64,000 nucleotides of DNA from Mycobacterium colombiense (GCF_001672755.1 NZ_LZKI01000005.1:1-64000), one strand, 5' to 3'; shown: positions 1-10,568, numbered from the stretch's first letter. Numbers and translations: made by a program. The notes: generated by a model from the letters alone, not told the origin.

Positions 1-345
1 GCGGGCGGTCTGGCCCAGGTTGCGGGCCTCGTTGCCGTCGTTTCCGGGGACCGTGATGATCAGGTTGTCGCCGTCGACGACGACCTCCGAACCCGAGACG
101 CCGAGCCCGTTGACCCGGGCACCGATGATCTGCTGGGCCTGCGCCAACGCCTCACGGCTGGGCTTCGAGCCGTCCGGGGTGCGCGCGGTCAGTGTGACCC
201 GGGTGCCGCCCTGCAGGTCGATACCGAGCTTCGGGGCGGCCCGCTTGTCCCCGGTGAGAAACACCAGCAGGTAGACGCCGACGAGCAATAACAAGAAGAC
301 CGACAGGTAGCGGGCAGGGTGCACCGGCGCCGAAGACGATGCCAC
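1..345 (-). CDS. secD: Protein translocase subunit SecD, N-terminal fragment
   Basis: First 115 codons of SecD; the gene runs off the left edge. SecD works with SecF to drive late stages of Sec-dependent protein export using the proton motive force. The visible part has a short N-terminus, one membrane segment (about residues 13-31, rich in Leu and Val), then the start of the first periplasmic domain with the family motif [12 protein letters not shown]. Start is GTG at 345, behind an AGAAGGA ribosome binding site. It lies 110 bases downstream of yajC on the same strand, the usual yajC-secD-secF order, so the two are probably co-transcribed. Confidence 0.95.
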   Translation of the reverse strand, partial: MASSSAPVHPARYLSVFLLLLVGVYLLVFLTGDKRAAPKLGIDLQGGTRVTLTARTPDGSKPSREALAQAQQIIGARVNGLGVSGSEVVVDGDNLIITVPGNDGNEARNLGQTAR

Positions 346-455
346 GTTCCTTCTATCTCCTCGAAAATCGGTTAGTTACCCCGGACAGAGCCTACGTGGC
401 CCGCACTTGCCCGTTGCGCAAGCGGTCCGTTGCAGCGATCGGTGGGCAATCCCGG

Positions 456-782
456 TCAGAAATCCTTGGTGATCGAGTCCTCGTCGGCGGAGTCGTCGCC
501 GTCGGCCAGGTCCTCGTCGTCGTCGGGCAGGATCCGGTCGCGGATCGCCAGCTTCATCCAGGTGGTCACCACGCCGGGTGCGATCTCCAGGTCGACGTTG
601 TCGTCGGTGATCGCGACGACGGTGGCCTGCAGGCCCGACGTGGTGTGCACCCGGTCGCCGGGACGCAGCGACTCGTGCAGGTCGATGGTGGCCTGCATCG
701 CGCGCTTCTGCCGGCGCGACGCCAAGTACATGAACCCGCCCATGATGAGCAGGAAGGGCAGGAACAGGATCAAACTTTGCAT
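456..782 (-). CDS. yajC: Sec translocon accessory subunit YajC
   Basis: 108-residue YajC. It associates with SecDF in the cytoplasmic membrane. Residues 3-20 form a single hydrophobic helix, followed by the family signature RRQKRAM and the small beta domain with motifs LRPGDRV and TTSGLQATV. The C-terminus is strongly acidic (DDDEDLADGDDSADED), typical of mycobacterial YajC. secD follows 110 bases downstream. The opposing gene gabT begins about 220 bases away, so the gap 783-1003 should hold divergent promoters; I could not pick convincing -10/-35 boxes. Confidence 0.95.
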   Translation of the reverse strand: MQSLILFLPFLLIMGGFMYLASRRQKRAMQATIDLHESLRPGDRVHTTSGLQATVVAITDDNVDLEIAPGVVTTWMKLAIRDRILPDDDEDLADGDDSADEDSITKDF

Positions 783-1003
783 GGACGCGCCTGTCTTTCG
801 TCGTAAATTATCGGGGCTTTCCTGGTGGCTGGGTGCCGGTACGACTCAAGCGTCGCGCACCTCGTAACGGTCCAGTGTGCCCGTTCAGTCTGGCAGGCCG
901 CGGGTCACGACCGACCGCCACGGTGCACGGAGTGCCCGCCGGCGCCAGGGTCGATAGGCTTTTGGTGCGACGTGAGACGCGCGTCGCGGGGAGGAGTTAT
1001 GTG

Positions 1004-2344
1004 GTGGCCAGGCTCGAGCAGACTCGCCAGCTGGTCACCGAGATCCCCGGTCCGGCATCGCTGGAACTGACCAAGCGCCGCGCGGCGGCGGTGTCGCACG
1101 CGGTGAACGTGTCGGTGCCGGTCTTCGTGAAGCGCGCCGCCGGCGGCATCATCGAGGACGTCGACGGCAACCGGCTGATCGACCTCGGTTCCGGCATCGC
1201 GGTGACCACCATCGGCAACTCGTCGCCCCGGGTCGTCGAAGCGGTGCGCGCGCAGGTGGCCGAGTTCACCCACACCTGCTTCATGGTGACGCCCTACGAG
1301 TCCTACGTCGCGGTCGCCGAGACACTCAACCGGATCACCCCGGGTTCGGGTGAGAAGCGCTCGGTGCTGTTCAACTCCGGCGCCGAGGCGGTCGAGAACG
1401 CCATCAAGGTGGCGCGCGCGTACACCCGCAAGCCCGCCGTGGTGGCGTTCAACCACGCCTATCACGGCCGCACCAACCTGACCATGGCGCTGACCGCCAA
1501 GTCGGCCCCCTACAAGAGCGGTTTCGGCCCGTTCGCGCCGGAGGTCTACCGCGCGCCGCTGTCCTACCCCTACCGGGACGGCCTGATCGACAAGGAACTG
1601 GCCACCGACGGGGAAAAGGCCGCCGCGCGCACCATCAACGTGATCGACAGCCAGATCGGCGCCGACAACCTGGCCGCGCTCCTCATCGAGCCCATCCAGG
1701 GTGAGGGCGGGTTCATCGTTCCGGCCGAGGGCTTCCTGCCCACCCTGCTGGACTGGTGCCACAAGAACGACGTGGTGTTCATCGCCGACGAGGTTCAGAC
1801 GGGGTTCGCGCGCTCGGGCGCCATGTTCGCGTGCGAGCACGAGGGCATCGAGCCCGACCTGATCTGCACCGCCAAGGCCATCGCCGACGGACTGCCGCTG
1901 TCGGCGGTCACCGGCCGGGCGCAGATCATGGACGCGCCGCACGTCGGCGGTTTGGGCGGCACCTTCGGCGGAAACCCTCTAGCGTGCGCGGCCGCGCTGG
2001 CCACCATCGAGACGATCGAGAACGACGGATTGATCGAACGGGCCCGGCAGTTGGAACGCCTGATCACCGAACCGCTGCTGCGCCTGCAGGCCGGCGACGA
2101 CCGGATCGGTGACGTGCGCGGTCGGGGCGCCATGATCGCCATCGAACTGGTGAAGTCGGGAACCGCCGAGCCCGACAAAGAACTGACGCAGAAGCTGACC
2201 GTCGCGGCCGCCGCGGCCGGCGTGATCGTGCTGACCTGCGGCATGTACGGCAACATCATCCGCCTGCTGCCGCCGCTGACCATCGGTGACGAGCTGCTGA
2301 CCGAGGGCATCGAAATCCTCGGCGGACTCCTGCGCGACCTGTAA
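1004..2344 (+). CDS. gabT: 4-aminobutyrate aminotransferase
   Basis: 446-residue class III PLP-dependent aminotransferase that moves the amino group of 4-aminobutyrate to 2-oxoglutarate, giving succinate semialdehyde. The PLP-binding landmarks are visible: NSGAEAVENA (phosphate-binding loop), FIADEVQTGFARSG (Asp that pairs with the pyridine nitrogen) and ICTAKAIADGLPLSAV with the Schiff-base lysine. An open frame extends upstream to 833, but the protein matches relatives only from the GTG at 1004 (VARLEQTRQLV), which follows a GGGGAGGAG site; the GTG at 1001 is an alternative. Carboxylic acid reductase follows 150 bases downstream. Confidence 0.95.
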   Translation: MARLEQTRQLVTEIPGPASLELTKRRAAAVSHAVNVSVPVFVKRAAGGIIEDVDGNRLIDLGSGIAVTTIGNSSPRVVEAVRAQVAEFTHTCFMVTPYESYVAVAETLNRITPGSGEKRSVLFNSGAEAVENAIKVARAYTRKPAVVAFNHAYHGRTNLTMALTAKSAPYKSGFGPFAPEVYRAPLSYPYRDGLIDKELATDGEKAAARTINVIDSQIGADNLAALLIEPIQGEGGFIVPAEGFLPTLLDWCHKNDVVFIADEVQTGFARSGAMFACEHEGIEPDLICTAKAIADGLPLSAVTGRAQIMDAPHVGGLGGTFGGNPLACAAALATIETIENDGLIERARQLERLITEPLLRLQAGDDRIGDVRGRGAMIAIELVKSGTAEPDKELTQKLTVAAAAAGVIVLTCGMYGNIIRLLPPLTIGDELLTEGIEILGGLLRDL

Positions 2345-2495
2345 GACAGGGCGAGCCCCCCGCCCCGCGTGGGCAATCTCACAAACACCACAAAGGCCGG
2401 ATCATGGTGGAATACCGTTACTTTAGCTAACGTTCTATGTGTCAGCGCGTACAGCGCAAATTGACTCGCTAACTTTCATTTGCAAGGGATCTGTT

Positions 2496-5400
2496 ATGTC
2501 GACTGCTATTCATGACGAAGAACTCGACCGCCGTATCGAGCAACTCATTGCCAACGACCCCCAGTTCGCCGCCGCCCGCCCGGACCCGGCGATCACCGCT
2601 GCCACCGAACAGCCCGGGCTGCGGCTACCGCAGATCATCCGGACCGTGCTGGACGGTTACGCCGACCGGCCGGCTCTGGGGCAGCGCGTCGTGGAGTTCG
2701 TCAAGGACGCCAAGACCGGACGGACGTCGGCCGAGCTGCTCCCCCGCTTCGAGACCGTCACGTATGGCGAACTCGGCCAACGGGTTTCGGCCCTCGGCCG
2801 CGCCTGGGCCAGTGACTCGTTAAGCGCCGGCGACCGCGTCTGCGTGCTGGGCTTCAACAGTGTCGACTACGCCACCATCGACATTGCGCTGGGGACCATC
2901 GGCGCCGTGTCGGTGCCGCTGCAGACCAGCGCGGCGATCTCGTCGCTGCAGCCGATCGTGGCCGAGACCGAGCCCAGCCTGATCGCCTCGAGCGTCAACC
3001 AGCTGGCCGACGCGGTGGAGCTGATCCTGGCCGGCGAGCACCTGCCCGGCAAGCTTGTCGTGTTCGACTACCAGCCCGAGGTCGACGACCAGCGCGAGGC
3101 AGTGGACAGCGCCGTAGCACGGCTGGCCGGAACCGGTGTGGCCGTCGAGAAGCTCGCCGACGTTCTGCAGCGCGGCAAGGACCTGCCCCCGGTTCCCGAG
3201 CAGCAGACCGACGAGGACTCCCTCGCGCTGCTGATCTACACCTCCGGAAGCACCGGCGCCCCCAAGGGCGCGATGTACCCGCAGAGCAACGTCGGCAAGA
3301 TGTGGCGGCGCGGCAGCAAGAACTGGTTCGGCGAGAGCGCCGCATCGATCACCCTCAACTTCATGCCGATGAGCCACGTCATGGGCCGCGGAATCCTCTA
3401 CGGCACGTTGGGCAATGGCGGCACCGCCTACTTCGCGGCGCGCAGCGACCTGTCCACCCTGCTCGACGACCTCGAGTTGGTGCGGCCCACCGAGATGAAC
3501 TTCGTCCCGCGCATCTGGGAGACGCTGTTCGGTGAATTCCAGCGCCAGGTGGAGCGCCGTCTGGCGGACGGTGGGGACCGCGAGGCGGTCGAGGCCGCGG
3601 TGCTGGAGGAACAGCGTCAGTACCTGCTGGGCGGGCGGTTCATCTTCGCGATGACGGGCTCCGCGCCCACCTCACCGGAATTGAAGAAGTGGGCCGAGTC
3701 GCTGCTGCAGATGCACCTGATGGACGGCTACGGCTCGACCGAGGCCGGAATGGTGTTGTTCGACGGGGAGATTCAGCGGCCGCCGGTGATCGACTACAAG
3801 CTGGTCGACGTTCCGGACCTGGGCTACTTCAGCACCGACCGCCCGCACCCGCGCGGTGAGCTGTTGCTGCGGACCGAGAACATGTTCCCCGGCTACTACA
3901 AACGGGCCGAGACCACCGCCAACGTTTTCGACGACGACGGCTACTACCGCACCGGTGACGTGTTCGCCGAGATCGCTCCGAACCGGCTGGTGTACGTCGA
4001 CCGCCGCAACAACGTGCTCAAGCTCGCACAGGGCGAGTTCGTGACACTGGCCAAGCTCGAAGCGGTGTTCGGCAACAGCCCGCTGATCCGCCAGATCTAC
4101 GTCTACGGCAACAGCGCCCAGCCCTACCTGCTGGCCGTCGTGGTGCCGACCGAAGAGGCTTTGGCGGACAACGACATTGAGTCACTCAGGCCGAAGATCG
4201 CCGACTCCCTGCAAAAGGTCGCCAAAGAGACCAACCTGCAGTCCTACGAGGTGCCACGCGACTTCATCATCGAGACCACCCCGTTCACGCTGGAGAACGG
4301 TCTGCTGACCGGGATCCGCAAGCTGGCGTGGCCGAAGCTGAAGCAGCACTACGGCGAACGGCTCGAGCAGATCTACGCGGATCTGGCCGCCGGACAGGCC
4401 AACGAGCTGGCCGAACTGCGCCGCAGCGGCGCCGAGGCACCGGTGCTGCAGACCGTGAGCCGGGCCGCGGCCGCCATGCTGGGCGCCGCGACCAACGACC
4501 TGTCCCCCGACGCCCACTTCACCGATCTGGGTGGAGACTCGTTGTCGGCCTTGACATTCGGCAACCTGCTGCGCGAGATCTTCGACGTCGACGTCCCGGT
4601 GGGTGTCATCGTCAGCCCGGCCAACGACCTGGCGGCCATCGCCACCTACATCGAGGCCGAGCTCCAGGGCTCCAAGCGGCCGACGTTCGCCGCCGTGCAC
4701 GGACGCGGCGCCACCACGGTGCACGCCAGTGACCTCACACTGGACAAGTTCCTCGACGAGGCCATCCTGGCCGGCGCGCCGAGCCTGCCGAAGCCGGCGA
4801 CCGAGGTGCGCACGGTGCTGTTGACCGGGGCGACCGGATTCCTGGGCCGCTACCTGGCACTGGACTGGCTCGAGCGGATGGACATGGTCGACGGCAAGGT
4901 CATCGCCCTGGTGCGGGCCAAGTCCGACGAGGAGGCGCGCGCCCGGCTGGACAAGACCTTCGACAGCGGCGACCCGAAACTGCTGGCGCACTACCAGGAG
5001 CTGGCCGCCGACCACCTCGAGGTCATCGCGGGCGACAAGGGCGAGGCCAACCTCGGCCTGGACCAGCAGACCTGGCAGCGACTGGCCGACACGGTCGACG
5101 TCATCGTCGACCCGGCGGCGCTGGTGAACCACGTGCTGCCCTACAGCGAGCTGTTCGGCCCCAACGCCCTGGGCACCGCGGAGCTGATCCGAATTGCGTT
5201 GACGTCCAAGCAAAAGCCGTACACGTACGTGTCGACGATCGGTGTGGGCGACCAGATCCAGCCGGGCAAGTTCGTCGAGAACGCCGACATCCGGCAGATC
5301 AGCGCCACCCGCGAGATCAACGACAACTACGCCAACGGCTACGGCAACAGCAAGTGGGCCGGCGAGGTGTTACTGCGTGAGGCACACGACCTGTGCGGTC

Positions 5401-6008
5401 TGCCCGTCACGGTGTTCCGCTGCGACATGATCCTGGCCGACACCACCTATGCCGGGCAACTCAACCTGCCGGACATGTTCACCCGGCTGATGCTGAGCCT
5501 GGTCGCCACCGGTATCGCGCCCGGTTCGTTCTACGAGCTCGACGCCGACGGCAACCGGCAGCGGGCGCACTACGACGGTCTGCCGGTCGAGTTCATCGCC
5601 GCGGCGATCTCGACGCTGGGAACGCAGATCACCGACACCGACACCGGCTTCCAGACGTACCACGTGATGAACCCGTACGACGACGGCATCGGACTCGACG
5701 AGTACATCGATTGGCTGGTCGAGGCCGGGTACTCGATCGAGCGCATCCCGGATTACTCCGAGTGGCTGCGGCGGTTCGAGACCTCGTTGCGGGCCCTGCC
5801 GGATCGGCAGCGTCAGTACTCGCTGCTGCCGCTGTTGCACAACTACCAGAAGCCGGACACGCCGATCAACGGCTCGATGGCACCCACGGATGTGTTCCGC
5901 GCGGCGGTGCAGGAAGCGAAAATCGGCCCCGACAAAGACATTCCGCATGTGTCGGCGCCGGTGATCGTCAAGTACATCACCAATCTGCAGTTGCTCGGAC
6001 TGCTCTAA
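2496..6008 (+). CDS. car: Carboxylic acid reductase (CAR; M. tuberculosis FadD9 family)
   Basis: 1170-residue three-domain enzyme that reduces aromatic or fatty acids to aldehydes with ATP and NADPH. Domains in order: adenylation domain with the P-loop-like motif [14 protein letters not shown] near residue 245; carrier domain with LGGDSLSAL, phosphopantetheine attachment at about Ser682; C-terminal extended-SDR reductase with NADPH motif GATGFLG near 777 and YGNSK active-site Tyr/Lys near 949-953. Length fits the family (about 1170). Start is ATG 2496 after AAGGGA; the frame is open further upstream without family similarity. It needs a phosphopantetheinyl transferase encoded elsewhere. It follows gabT in the same direction with a 150-base gap and ends in a strong terminator. 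Confidence 0.95.
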   Translation: MSTAIHDEELDRRIEQLIANDPQFAAARPDPAITAATEQPGLRLPQIIRTVLDGYADRPALGQRVVEFVKDAKTGRTSAELLPRFETVTYGELGQRVSALGRAWASDSLSAGDRVCVLGFNSVDYATIDIALGTIGAVSVPLQTSAAISSLQPIVAETEPSLIASSVNQLADAVELILAGEHLPGKLVVFDYQPEVDDQREAVDSAVARLAGTGVAVEKLADVLQRGKDLPPVPEQQTDEDSLALLIYTSGSTGAPKGAMYPQSNVGKMWRRGSKNWFGESAASITLNFMPMSHVMGRGILYGTLGNGGTAYFAARSDLSTLLDDLELVRPTEMNFVPRIWETLFGEFQRQVERRLADGGDREAVEAAVLEEQRQYLLGGRFIFAMTGSAPTSPELKKWAESLLQMHLMDGYGSTEAGMVLFDGEIQRPPVIDYKLVDVPDLGYFSTDRPHPRGELLLRTENMFPGYYKRAETTANVFDDDGYYRTGDVFAEIAPNRLVYVDRRNNVLKLAQGEFVTLAKLEAVFGNSPLIRQIYVYGNSAQPYLLAVVVPTEEALADNDIESLRPKIADSLQKVAKETNLQSYEVPRDFIIETTPFTLENGLLTGIRKLAWPKLKQHYGERLEQIYADLAAGQANELAELRRSGAEAPVLQTVSRAAAAMLGAATNDLSPDAHFTDLGGDSLSALTFGNLLREIFDVDVPVGVIVSPANDLAAIATYIEAELQGSKRPTFAAVHGRGATTVHASDLTLDKFLDEAILAGAPSLPKPATEVRTVLLTGATGFLGRYLALDWLERMDMVDGKVIALVRAKSDEEARARLDKTFDSGDPKLLAHYQELAADHLEVIAGDKGEANLGLDQQTWQRLADTVDVIVDPAALVNHVLPYSELFGPNALGTAELIRIALTSKQKPYTYVSTIGVGDQIQPGKFVENADIRQISATREINDNYANGYGNSKWAGEVLLREAHDLCGLPVTVFRCDMILADTTYAGQLNLPDMFTRLMLSLVATGIAPGSFYELDADGNRQRAHYDGLPVEFIAAAISTLGTQITDTDTGFQTYHVMNPYDDGIGLDEYIDWLVEAGYSIERIPDYSEWLRRFETSLRALPDRQRQYSLLPLLHNYQKPDTPINGSMAPTDVFRAAVQEAKIGPDKDIPHVSAPVIVKYITNLQLLGLL

Positions 6009-6021
6009 CGGCAACAACGAA

Positions 6022-6052
6022 ATCGCCCAGTCCCGTTGCGGGACTGGGCGAT
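6022..6052. terminator. Bidirectional terminator between car and a convergent membrane gene
   Basis: Perfect 14-bp inverted repeat (ATCGCCCAGTCCCG / CGGGACTGGGCGAT) with a 3-base loop, 13 bases after the car stop codon and 20 bases before the end of the convergent gene. There is no strong T tract, as is common in mycobacteria, but the stem is long and perfect and sits exactly between convergent genes. Confidence 0.8.
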
Positions 6053-6071
6053 TGCTATTGGTCGACGCGAA

Positions 6072-6761
6072 CTACTGCTGCGGGTGCGGCCAGCGCAGGT
6101 ACGCGGCGTTAGCCCCGGCCCCCGCACCGGCGCGGTTCTTGCGCCATCCCCGCTTGGGCTCAGGGTCCACCGACGACCGCGGCTTGGTCAGCGCGCCCGA
6201 GGAGACCTCGGCCGGCTCGTAGACCGAATCCCGGTAGGGCTCAACGCCCGGAGCGGCGACGGGTTCGCCCGGCACCGGATGCACGTCGCGGGCCAGGCGC
6301 ACGGCGGTGCGCGCCAGCACAACGCCGCCCACGAAGATGATCAGCGCGCCCAGACCCGAGAAGTACGTCACCTCGAGCACCGCGCGCTTGCGGTCGGTTG
6401 CGGCGATCGGATCACCGGCCGAACCGATTCCCAACAACGGGGCGACCTGGCCGCCCACTACGAACCAGGCGCCGGCCAGCACGGCCAGCCAGCCGCCCAG
6501 CATGGCGGCGACCCGGTTGCCGGCGACGATCAGTAACAGGCCGCCCAGTGCGGCGGCCGCTCCCGGCGCCACTTCCAGCCAGCCCCGGGCCGTGCTCCAT
6601 GCCCAGTCCCGGTCGGGTGTGTAGGCGAAATTGAAGTGCGGACCAACAAACGGTATTAACGCCCCCCAAGCTCCCAAAATGACCAGGAGCAATCCGCTGA
6701 CCGCGCCGCGCGAGCGCGGCATACTCAGCCCGCGGGGTCGGCCGTCTTCTGCGTATTTCAT
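6072..6761 (-). CDS. Conserved mycobacterial membrane protein (paralogue A)
   Basis: 229-residue membrane protein of unknown function. About four membrane segments are visible (roughly residues 20-43, 68-85, 88-108, 131-152), with the periplasmic/loop sequence AYTPDRDWAWSTARGWLEV between the first two, and a basic, Ala/Gly-rich C-terminal tail. It is a clear paralogue of the protein at 7433-8119: both contain MPRSRGA, LLLGAWGAL-like, GWLEV.PGAAAA.GGLL, GNR, FGGWLAV/LGGWLAV, GAWFVVG, LLDVTYF/LEVTYF and GLGALI. Start is ATG 6761 after GAGGGG. The pair flank a DUF1304 gene, suggesting an old tandem duplication. Confidence 0.8.
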   Translation of the reverse strand: MKYAEDGRPRGLSMPRSRGAVSGLLLVILGAWGALIPFVGPHFNFAYTPDRDWAWSTARGWLEVAPGAAAALGGLLLIVAGNRVAAMLGGWLAVLAGAWFVVGGQVAPLLGIGSAGDPIAATDRKRAVLEVTYFSGLGALIIFVGGVVLARTAVRLARDVHPVPGEPVAAPGVEPYRDSVYEPAEVSSGALTKPRSSVDPEPKRGWRKNRAGAGAGANAAYLRWPHPQQ

Positions 6762-6845
6762 GACATCCCCTCGTTGAATACCGGGTCGAATTCCGGCCTG
6801 GGCTGGTTACCCAGCGCCTTCCACTACTAACCCACGAGGAGCGCG

Positions 6846-6869
6846 AAAGCCACCGGTAGTCGTGGCTTT
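6846..6869 (-). terminator. Possible hairpin terminator after the DUF1304 gene
   Basis: AAAGCCAC and GTGGCTTT form an 8-bp stem with an 8-base loop, 21 bases beyond the DUF1304 stop codon on the minus strand and before the start of the next minus-strand gene. The T run lies on the plus side, so which strand it serves is uncertain. Confidence 0.4.
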
Positions 6870-6889
6870 TGAGGCTGTTGGGGCTGGTG

Positions 6890-7276
6890 TTACTGCTGAA
6901 GGCCGAGCAGCAGCAGCACGATGGCGATCGCCGGAAGGGTGCCCTGCGTCGCGGCGGCGCGCGCCTTATCGCGATCGGACGCGATCAGCACCACCGCGGC
7001 CGCGGCCATCGACCCGACGCCCGCGAAGATCAGCGCCGCTCCAATCCCTGTGTGCCCCAGAGCAATTGCGGCGATGCCCACAGCGGTGACAATGGCCAGG
7101 AACAAGTTGTAGAAACCCTGGTTGAAGGCGAGCAGCTTGGTGGTTTCGGCTTCGGCCGGGGTGGTGCCGAAGGTGGCTCGGGTGCGCTCCGAGGTCCAGG
7201 TCAACGATTCGATCACAAAGATGTAGACGTGCAGCAACGCCGCCAGTGCGGCGAACACCAACGCGGTGGTGATCAT
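6890..7276 (-). CDS. DUF1304 family membrane protein
   Basis: 128-residue integral membrane protein of the DUF1304 family; function unknown. Four hydrophobic segments (about 3-22, 50-73, 77-98, 112-127). Family landmarks HVYIFVIESLTW at the N-terminus and NQGFYNLFLA in the middle are present. Start chosen at ATG 7276, directly behind GAGGAGG; the frame is open back to 7345 without support. It lies between two paralogous membrane genes on the same strand, and hairpins on both sides suggest each may be its own transcription unit. Confidence 0.85.
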   Translation of the reverse strand: MITTALVFAALAALLHVYIFVIESLTWTSERTRATFGTTPAEAETTKLLAFNQGFYNLFLAIVTAVGIAAIALGHTGIGAALIFAGVGSMAAAAVVLIASDRDKARAAATQGTLPAIAIVLLLLGLQQ

Positions 7277-7382
7277 CGCTCCTCCTCGCCGGTCGAGGCC
7301 CGCGTGGCGGCGGCCACATTTTCGCTTGTCTCGGCCGGTGAACATTACCGACCGGCGGTGAGCCGGGCCACCCTGACGCGAA

Positions 7383-7413
7383 GAGGCACCGGTAGCCGGG
7401 CTACCGGTGCCTC
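7383..7413 (-). terminator. Hairpin terminator after paralogue B
   Basis: Perfect 14-bp inverted repeat (GAGGCACCGGTAGC / GCTACCGGTGCCTC) with a 3-base loop, 20 bases past the end of the minus-strand gene at 7433. No T tract, but the same architecture as the car terminator at 6022. Confidence 0.7.
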
Positions 7414-7432
7414 TCGCCTTGGAGACTGCGCG

Positions 7433-8119
7433 CTACGCGCCGGCGTGGTGGTGCCGGTGGAACAGGCCACCACCGGTGCGCCGGCGGAACAGGCCGCCGC
7501 CGCGCCCGCGGGGCGCCCGCTCGGCCGCGACGGCGTCCGCCGGCGCGCCCGCCGGGCCGCGGGTCTCGTCATACATGGCCGGTTGGGCCGCCGGGACGGC
7601 CTCGCCCGCCACCGGCGCCGGTTGCGCCACCACGACGTCACGCGCATGCCGAACCGCCAGGCGTGCCACCGCGGCCCCACCCAGGAACACGATCAGGGCG
7701 CCCAGGCCGGTGAAGTAGGTGACGTCGAGCAGGGCTCGTTTGAGGTCCGTCGACGCCATCGGTTGACCGATGTCGCCGATGCCGAGCGTCGTCGCGAACG
7801 CGCGGCCGACCACGAACCAGGCGCCACCGGCGACTGCCAGCCAGCCGCCGAACACGGCGCTGGCACGGTTACCGGACATCAGGACCAGCAAGCCGCCCAC
7901 CGCGGCCGCGGCCCCGGGAAGCACCTCCAGCCAGCCTTTGGCCGTGGTCCACGTCCATGCCGGGTCGGCCATATAGGCCCAGTCGATGTTGGGCCCGAAG
8001 AAGGGCACCAACGCGCCCCACGCGCCCAGCAGAATCAGGAGTAACCCGGTCAGCGCGCCGCGGGAACGTGGCATGTACAGCGCGCGAGGGCGATCGTAGT
8101 CGTGGCTCGTGGTCCTCAT
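7433..8119 (-). CDS. Conserved mycobacterial membrane protein (paralogue B)
   Basis: 228-residue membrane protein, paralogous to the 229-residue protein at 6072-6761 over the whole four-helix region (shared MPRSRGA, GWLEV.PGAAAA.GGLL, SGNR, FGGWLAV, DVTYFTGLGALIVFLGG). Function unknown. The C-terminal tail differs: Ala/Pro-rich, ending in basic and His-rich RGRGGGLFRRRTGG and HRHHHAGA, which suggests a charged cytoplasmic tail. The start at ATG 8119 is fixed by a near-perfect GAAGGAGG site six bases upstream, although the frame is open to 8218. The 250-base gap to ruvB (8120-8368) shows no further gene. Confidence 0.82.
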   Translation of the reverse strand: MRTTSHDYDRPRALYMPRSRGALTGLLLILLGAWGALVPFFGPNIDWAYMADPAWTWTTAKGWLEVLPGAAAAVGGLLVLMSGNRASAVFGGWLAVAGGAWFVVGRAFATTLGIGDIGQPMASTDLKRALLDVTYFTGLGALIVFLGGAAVARLAVRHARDVVVAQPAPVAGEAVPAAQPAMYDETRGPAGAPADAVAAERAPRGRGGGLFRRRTGGGLFHRHHHAGA

Positions 8120-8368
8120 TGGAACCTCCTTCAGACAGGTATGACTGCTGTGAGGCTGGTTACCCGACGGCGCCGGGGTGTAACCGGTCACGCGCAGGTT
8201 GATGTTTGCTGGGGCCACCGGAACGGGCTCCGAGGGGCGATGGTCGCGGCCGCGCTGTCCTTGGCGCCGACGGCCTGAGCTGGACGGATACCGCGCCCGA
8301 CGAACGTTCCCAACCGGCCGGGCGCAAAGGTCACGATTTGGCCGCGAAATGCCCGGGGGCGGTTGCCG

Positions 8369-9424
8369 CTAGTCGAACAGGCCGGCCTGGCCGAGGCCGG
8401 TCACCCCGGCCGGCGGCGTCATGCCGAGGTGCGTCCAGGCCTTGGCGGTGGCGACCCGGCCCCGCGGCGTACGCGCGATCATGCCGGCGCGGACCAGGAA
8501 CGGCTCGCAAACCTCCTCGACCGTGGTGGCCTCCTCGCCCACCGCCACCGCCAGCGTCGACACCCCGACCGGGCCGCCGCCGAAGCTGCGGGTCAGTGCC
8601 GAGAGCACCCCCCGGTCGAGGCGGTCCAGGCCCAGCTCGTCGACGTCGTAGACCGCCAGCGCGGACTTGGCGACGTCGCGGGTGATCACGCCGTCGGCGC
8701 GCACCTCGGCGAAGTCGCGGACCCGGCGCAGCAGCCGGTTCGCGATGCGTGGGGTGCCGCGCGAGCGCCGGGCGATCTCCTCGGCCGCCTCGGCGCCGAG
8801 CTCGATGCCCAGGATCCCGGCCGAGCGCGCCAGCACCCGCTCCAGCTCGGCGGGCTCGTAGAAGTCCATGTGCGCGGTGAAGCCGAAGCGGTCGCGCAGC
8901 GGGCCGGTCAGCGCGCCGGACCGGGTGGTGGCGCCCACCAGGGTGAACGGCGCCACCTCCAGCGGAATCGACGTCGCCCCGGGGCCCTTGCCGACCACCA
9001 CGTCGACCCGGAAGTCCTCCATCGCCAGGTAAAGCATCTCCTCGGCGGGGCGGGCGATGCGGTGGATCTCGTCGATGAACAGCACGTCGTGCTCGACCAA
9101 GTTGGACAGCATCGCGGCCAGGTCGCCGGCACGTTCCAGCGCCGGGCCTGACGTCACCCGCAGCGAAGACCCGAGCTCGGCCGCGATGATCATGGCCAGC
9201 GACGTCTTGCCCAGCCCCGGCGGACCGGACAACAGAATGTGATCCGGTGTGTTGCCCCGGTTTTTGGCTCCCTCGATGACGAGCTGCAGCTGTTCGCGCA
9301 CCCGCGGTTGGCCGATGAACTCGCGCAGCGAGCGCGGTCGCAGGCTGACGTCGATGTCGCCTTCCGCCGGCGCCAGCGCCGCTGAAACTTCCCGAAGCTC
9401 TCGGTCCTCGTAGTCGTCGGTCAT
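8369..9424 (-). CDS. ruvB: Holliday junction branch migration helicase RuvB
   Basis: 351-residue AAA+ motor that, with RuvA, drives branch migration of Holliday junctions in recombinational repair. Visible: Walker [10 protein letters not shown], Walker B LFIDEIHR, sensor-1 GATTRSGAL, arginine finger region GPLRDRFGF, and a C-terminal winged helix ending [15 protein letters not shown]. Length is close to the family norm (about 340). Its start overlaps the ruvA stop (ATGA), so the ruvC-ruvA-ruvB set is a translationally coupled operon. Confidence 0.97.
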   Translation of the reverse strand: MTDDYEDRELREVSAALAPAEGDIDVSLRPRSLREFIGQPRVREQLQLVIEGAKNRGNTPDHILLSGPPGLGKTSLAMIIAAELGSSLRVTSGPALERAGDLAAMLSNLVEHDVLFIDEIHRIARPAEEMLYLAMEDFRVDVVVGKGPGATSIPLEVAPFTLVGATTRSGALTGPLRDRFGFTAHMDFYEPAELERVLARSAGILGIELGAEAAEEIARRSRGTPRIANRLLRRVRDFAEVRADGVITRDVAKSALAVYDVDELGLDRLDRGVLSALTRSFGGGPVGVSTLAVAVGEEATTVEEVCEPFLVRAGMIARTPRGRVATAKAWTHLGMTPPAGVTGLGQAGLFD

Positions 9425-10017
9425 CGGGACTTGCCCAGCAACGACAGCGCGGCCCGCAGCGCGGTCGACGTCGTGGCGTCGTGTTCAGCGGCCAGCACCT
9501 TGTCGGTGGCCTCCTCGGCCTGCTTGGCCGCAAACCCAAGGCCGACAAGGGCTTCCACGACCGGACTGCGCACCGCGTGGCCGTTGAGGCCGGCGCCGGC
9601 CGGTGCGTCCGCCGCGCCGACGCCGACCTTGTCGCGCAATTCCAAGACCATCCGTTCGGCGCCGCGCTTGCCGATCCCGGGGACCCGGGTCAGCGCGGTG
9701 ACATCGCTGTCGTGCAGCGCCTGGCGCAACGCGGCGGCGTCGTGCACGGCCAGGGTCGCCATCGCCAGCCGCGGCCCCACTCCCGACACCGACAGCAGCG
9801 TCAGGAACAGATCGCGAGTCTCGGTGTCGGCGAAGCCGTACAACGTCATGGAATCCTCGCGAACGACCATCGCGGTGATCAGCCGGGCCTCGGTCCCCGA
9901 CCGCAGCGTGGCCAGCGTCGACGGCGTCGCGTTCACCCGGTAGCCGACGCCGGCGGCCTCGATCACCACGTGATCGAGCGCCACCTCGAGCACCTCTCCG
10001 CGCACCGAGGCGATCAT
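9421..10017 (-). CDS. ruvA: Holliday junction branch migration protein RuvA
   Basis: 198-residue RuvA, the tetrameric junction-binding partner of RuvB. Domains: N-terminal OB fold beginning [12 protein letters not shown], two helix-hairpin-helix motifs ([13 protein letters not shown] and [13 protein letters not shown]), and the flexible C-terminal domain that touches RuvB (EALVGLGF). Start chosen at ATG 10017 because the family N-terminus is MI.S.RG and because it overlaps the ruvC stop by four bases; the open frame continues upstream to 10119 inside ruvC. Confidence 0.97.
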   Translation of the reverse strand: MIASVRGEVLEVALDHVVIEAAGVGYRVNATPSTLATLRSGTEARLITAMVVREDSMTLYGFADTETRDLFLTLLSVSGVGPRLAMATLAVHDAAALRQALHDSDVTALTRVPGIGKRGAERMVLELRDKVGVGAADAPAGAGLNGHAVRSPVVEALVGLGFAAKQAEEATDKVLAAEHDATTSTALRAALSLLGKSR

Positions 10018-10568
10018 CGCGCGGCCTTCAGCTTGGCCTTGTACTTCTGTCGCTGCTCGGCGGCCAGCGCCTCGGCGGCGGCCATCCGGGCGATCATCGG
10101 CGCCCGCCAGCAATGACATATCGCCAGGGCCAGCGCATCGGCCGCATCGGCCGGCGTCGGTTTGGCTTGCAGCTCAAGGATTCTGGTGACCATGGTGGTG
10201 ACCTGTGCCTTATCTGCGGCGCCGTTGCCGGTGACCGCGGCCTTGACCTCGCTGGGGGTGTGGAAGTGGACATCGACGCCGCGCCGGGCGGCCGCCAGGG
10301 CGACCACGCCGCCGGCCTGGGCGGTGCCCATCACCGTCGACACGTTGAGTTGGGAGAACACCCGCTCGATCGCCACGACGTCCGGCCGGTGGGTGGCCAG
10401 CCAGTGCTCGACGGCGTCGCTGATCTTCAGCAGCCGCTCGGCCAGCGGGGCGTCCGCGGGGGTGCGGACCACGTCGACGTCCAGCGCGACGACCGTGCGC
10501 CCGCGCCCGCTCTCGACGACCGACAGACCGCATCGGGTCAGGCCGGGATCGACGCCCATCACCCGCAT
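10014..10568 (-). CDS. ruvC: Crossover junction endonuclease RuvC
   Basis: 184-residue resolvase that nicks Holliday junctions symmetrically. Acidic active-site residues are visible in [12 protein letters not shown] (first Asp), [10 protein letters not shown] (Glu) and the C-terminal DAADALALA (Asp pair). Start chosen at ATG 10568 (MRVMGVDPG); GGGAGCGGGA immediately upstream acts as ribosome binding site. A GTG four codons earlier is an alternative. It faces a divergent gene at 10748; the gap should contain promoters of both units. Regulation by LexA is common for this operon, but I see no clear SOS box. Confidence 0.96.
   Translation of the reverse strand: MRVMGVDPGLTRCGLSVVESGRGRTVVALDVDVVRTPADAPLAERLLKISDAVEHWLATHRPDVVAIERVFSQLNVSTVMGTAQAGGVVALAAARRGVDVHFHTPSEVKAAVTGNGAADKAQVTTMVTRILELQAKPTPADAADALALAICHCWRAPMIARMAAAEALAAEQRQKYKAKLKAAR

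Noticed and set aside
905..1942. 345-codon minus-strand frame opposite gabT
   Set aside because: High-GC shadow: Arg/Gly/His-rich product with no domain, directly opposite a clear gabT.
4182..5213. 343-codon minus-strand frame opposite car
   Set aside because: Shadow of the reductase and carrier domains of carboxylic acid reductase; low-complexity product.
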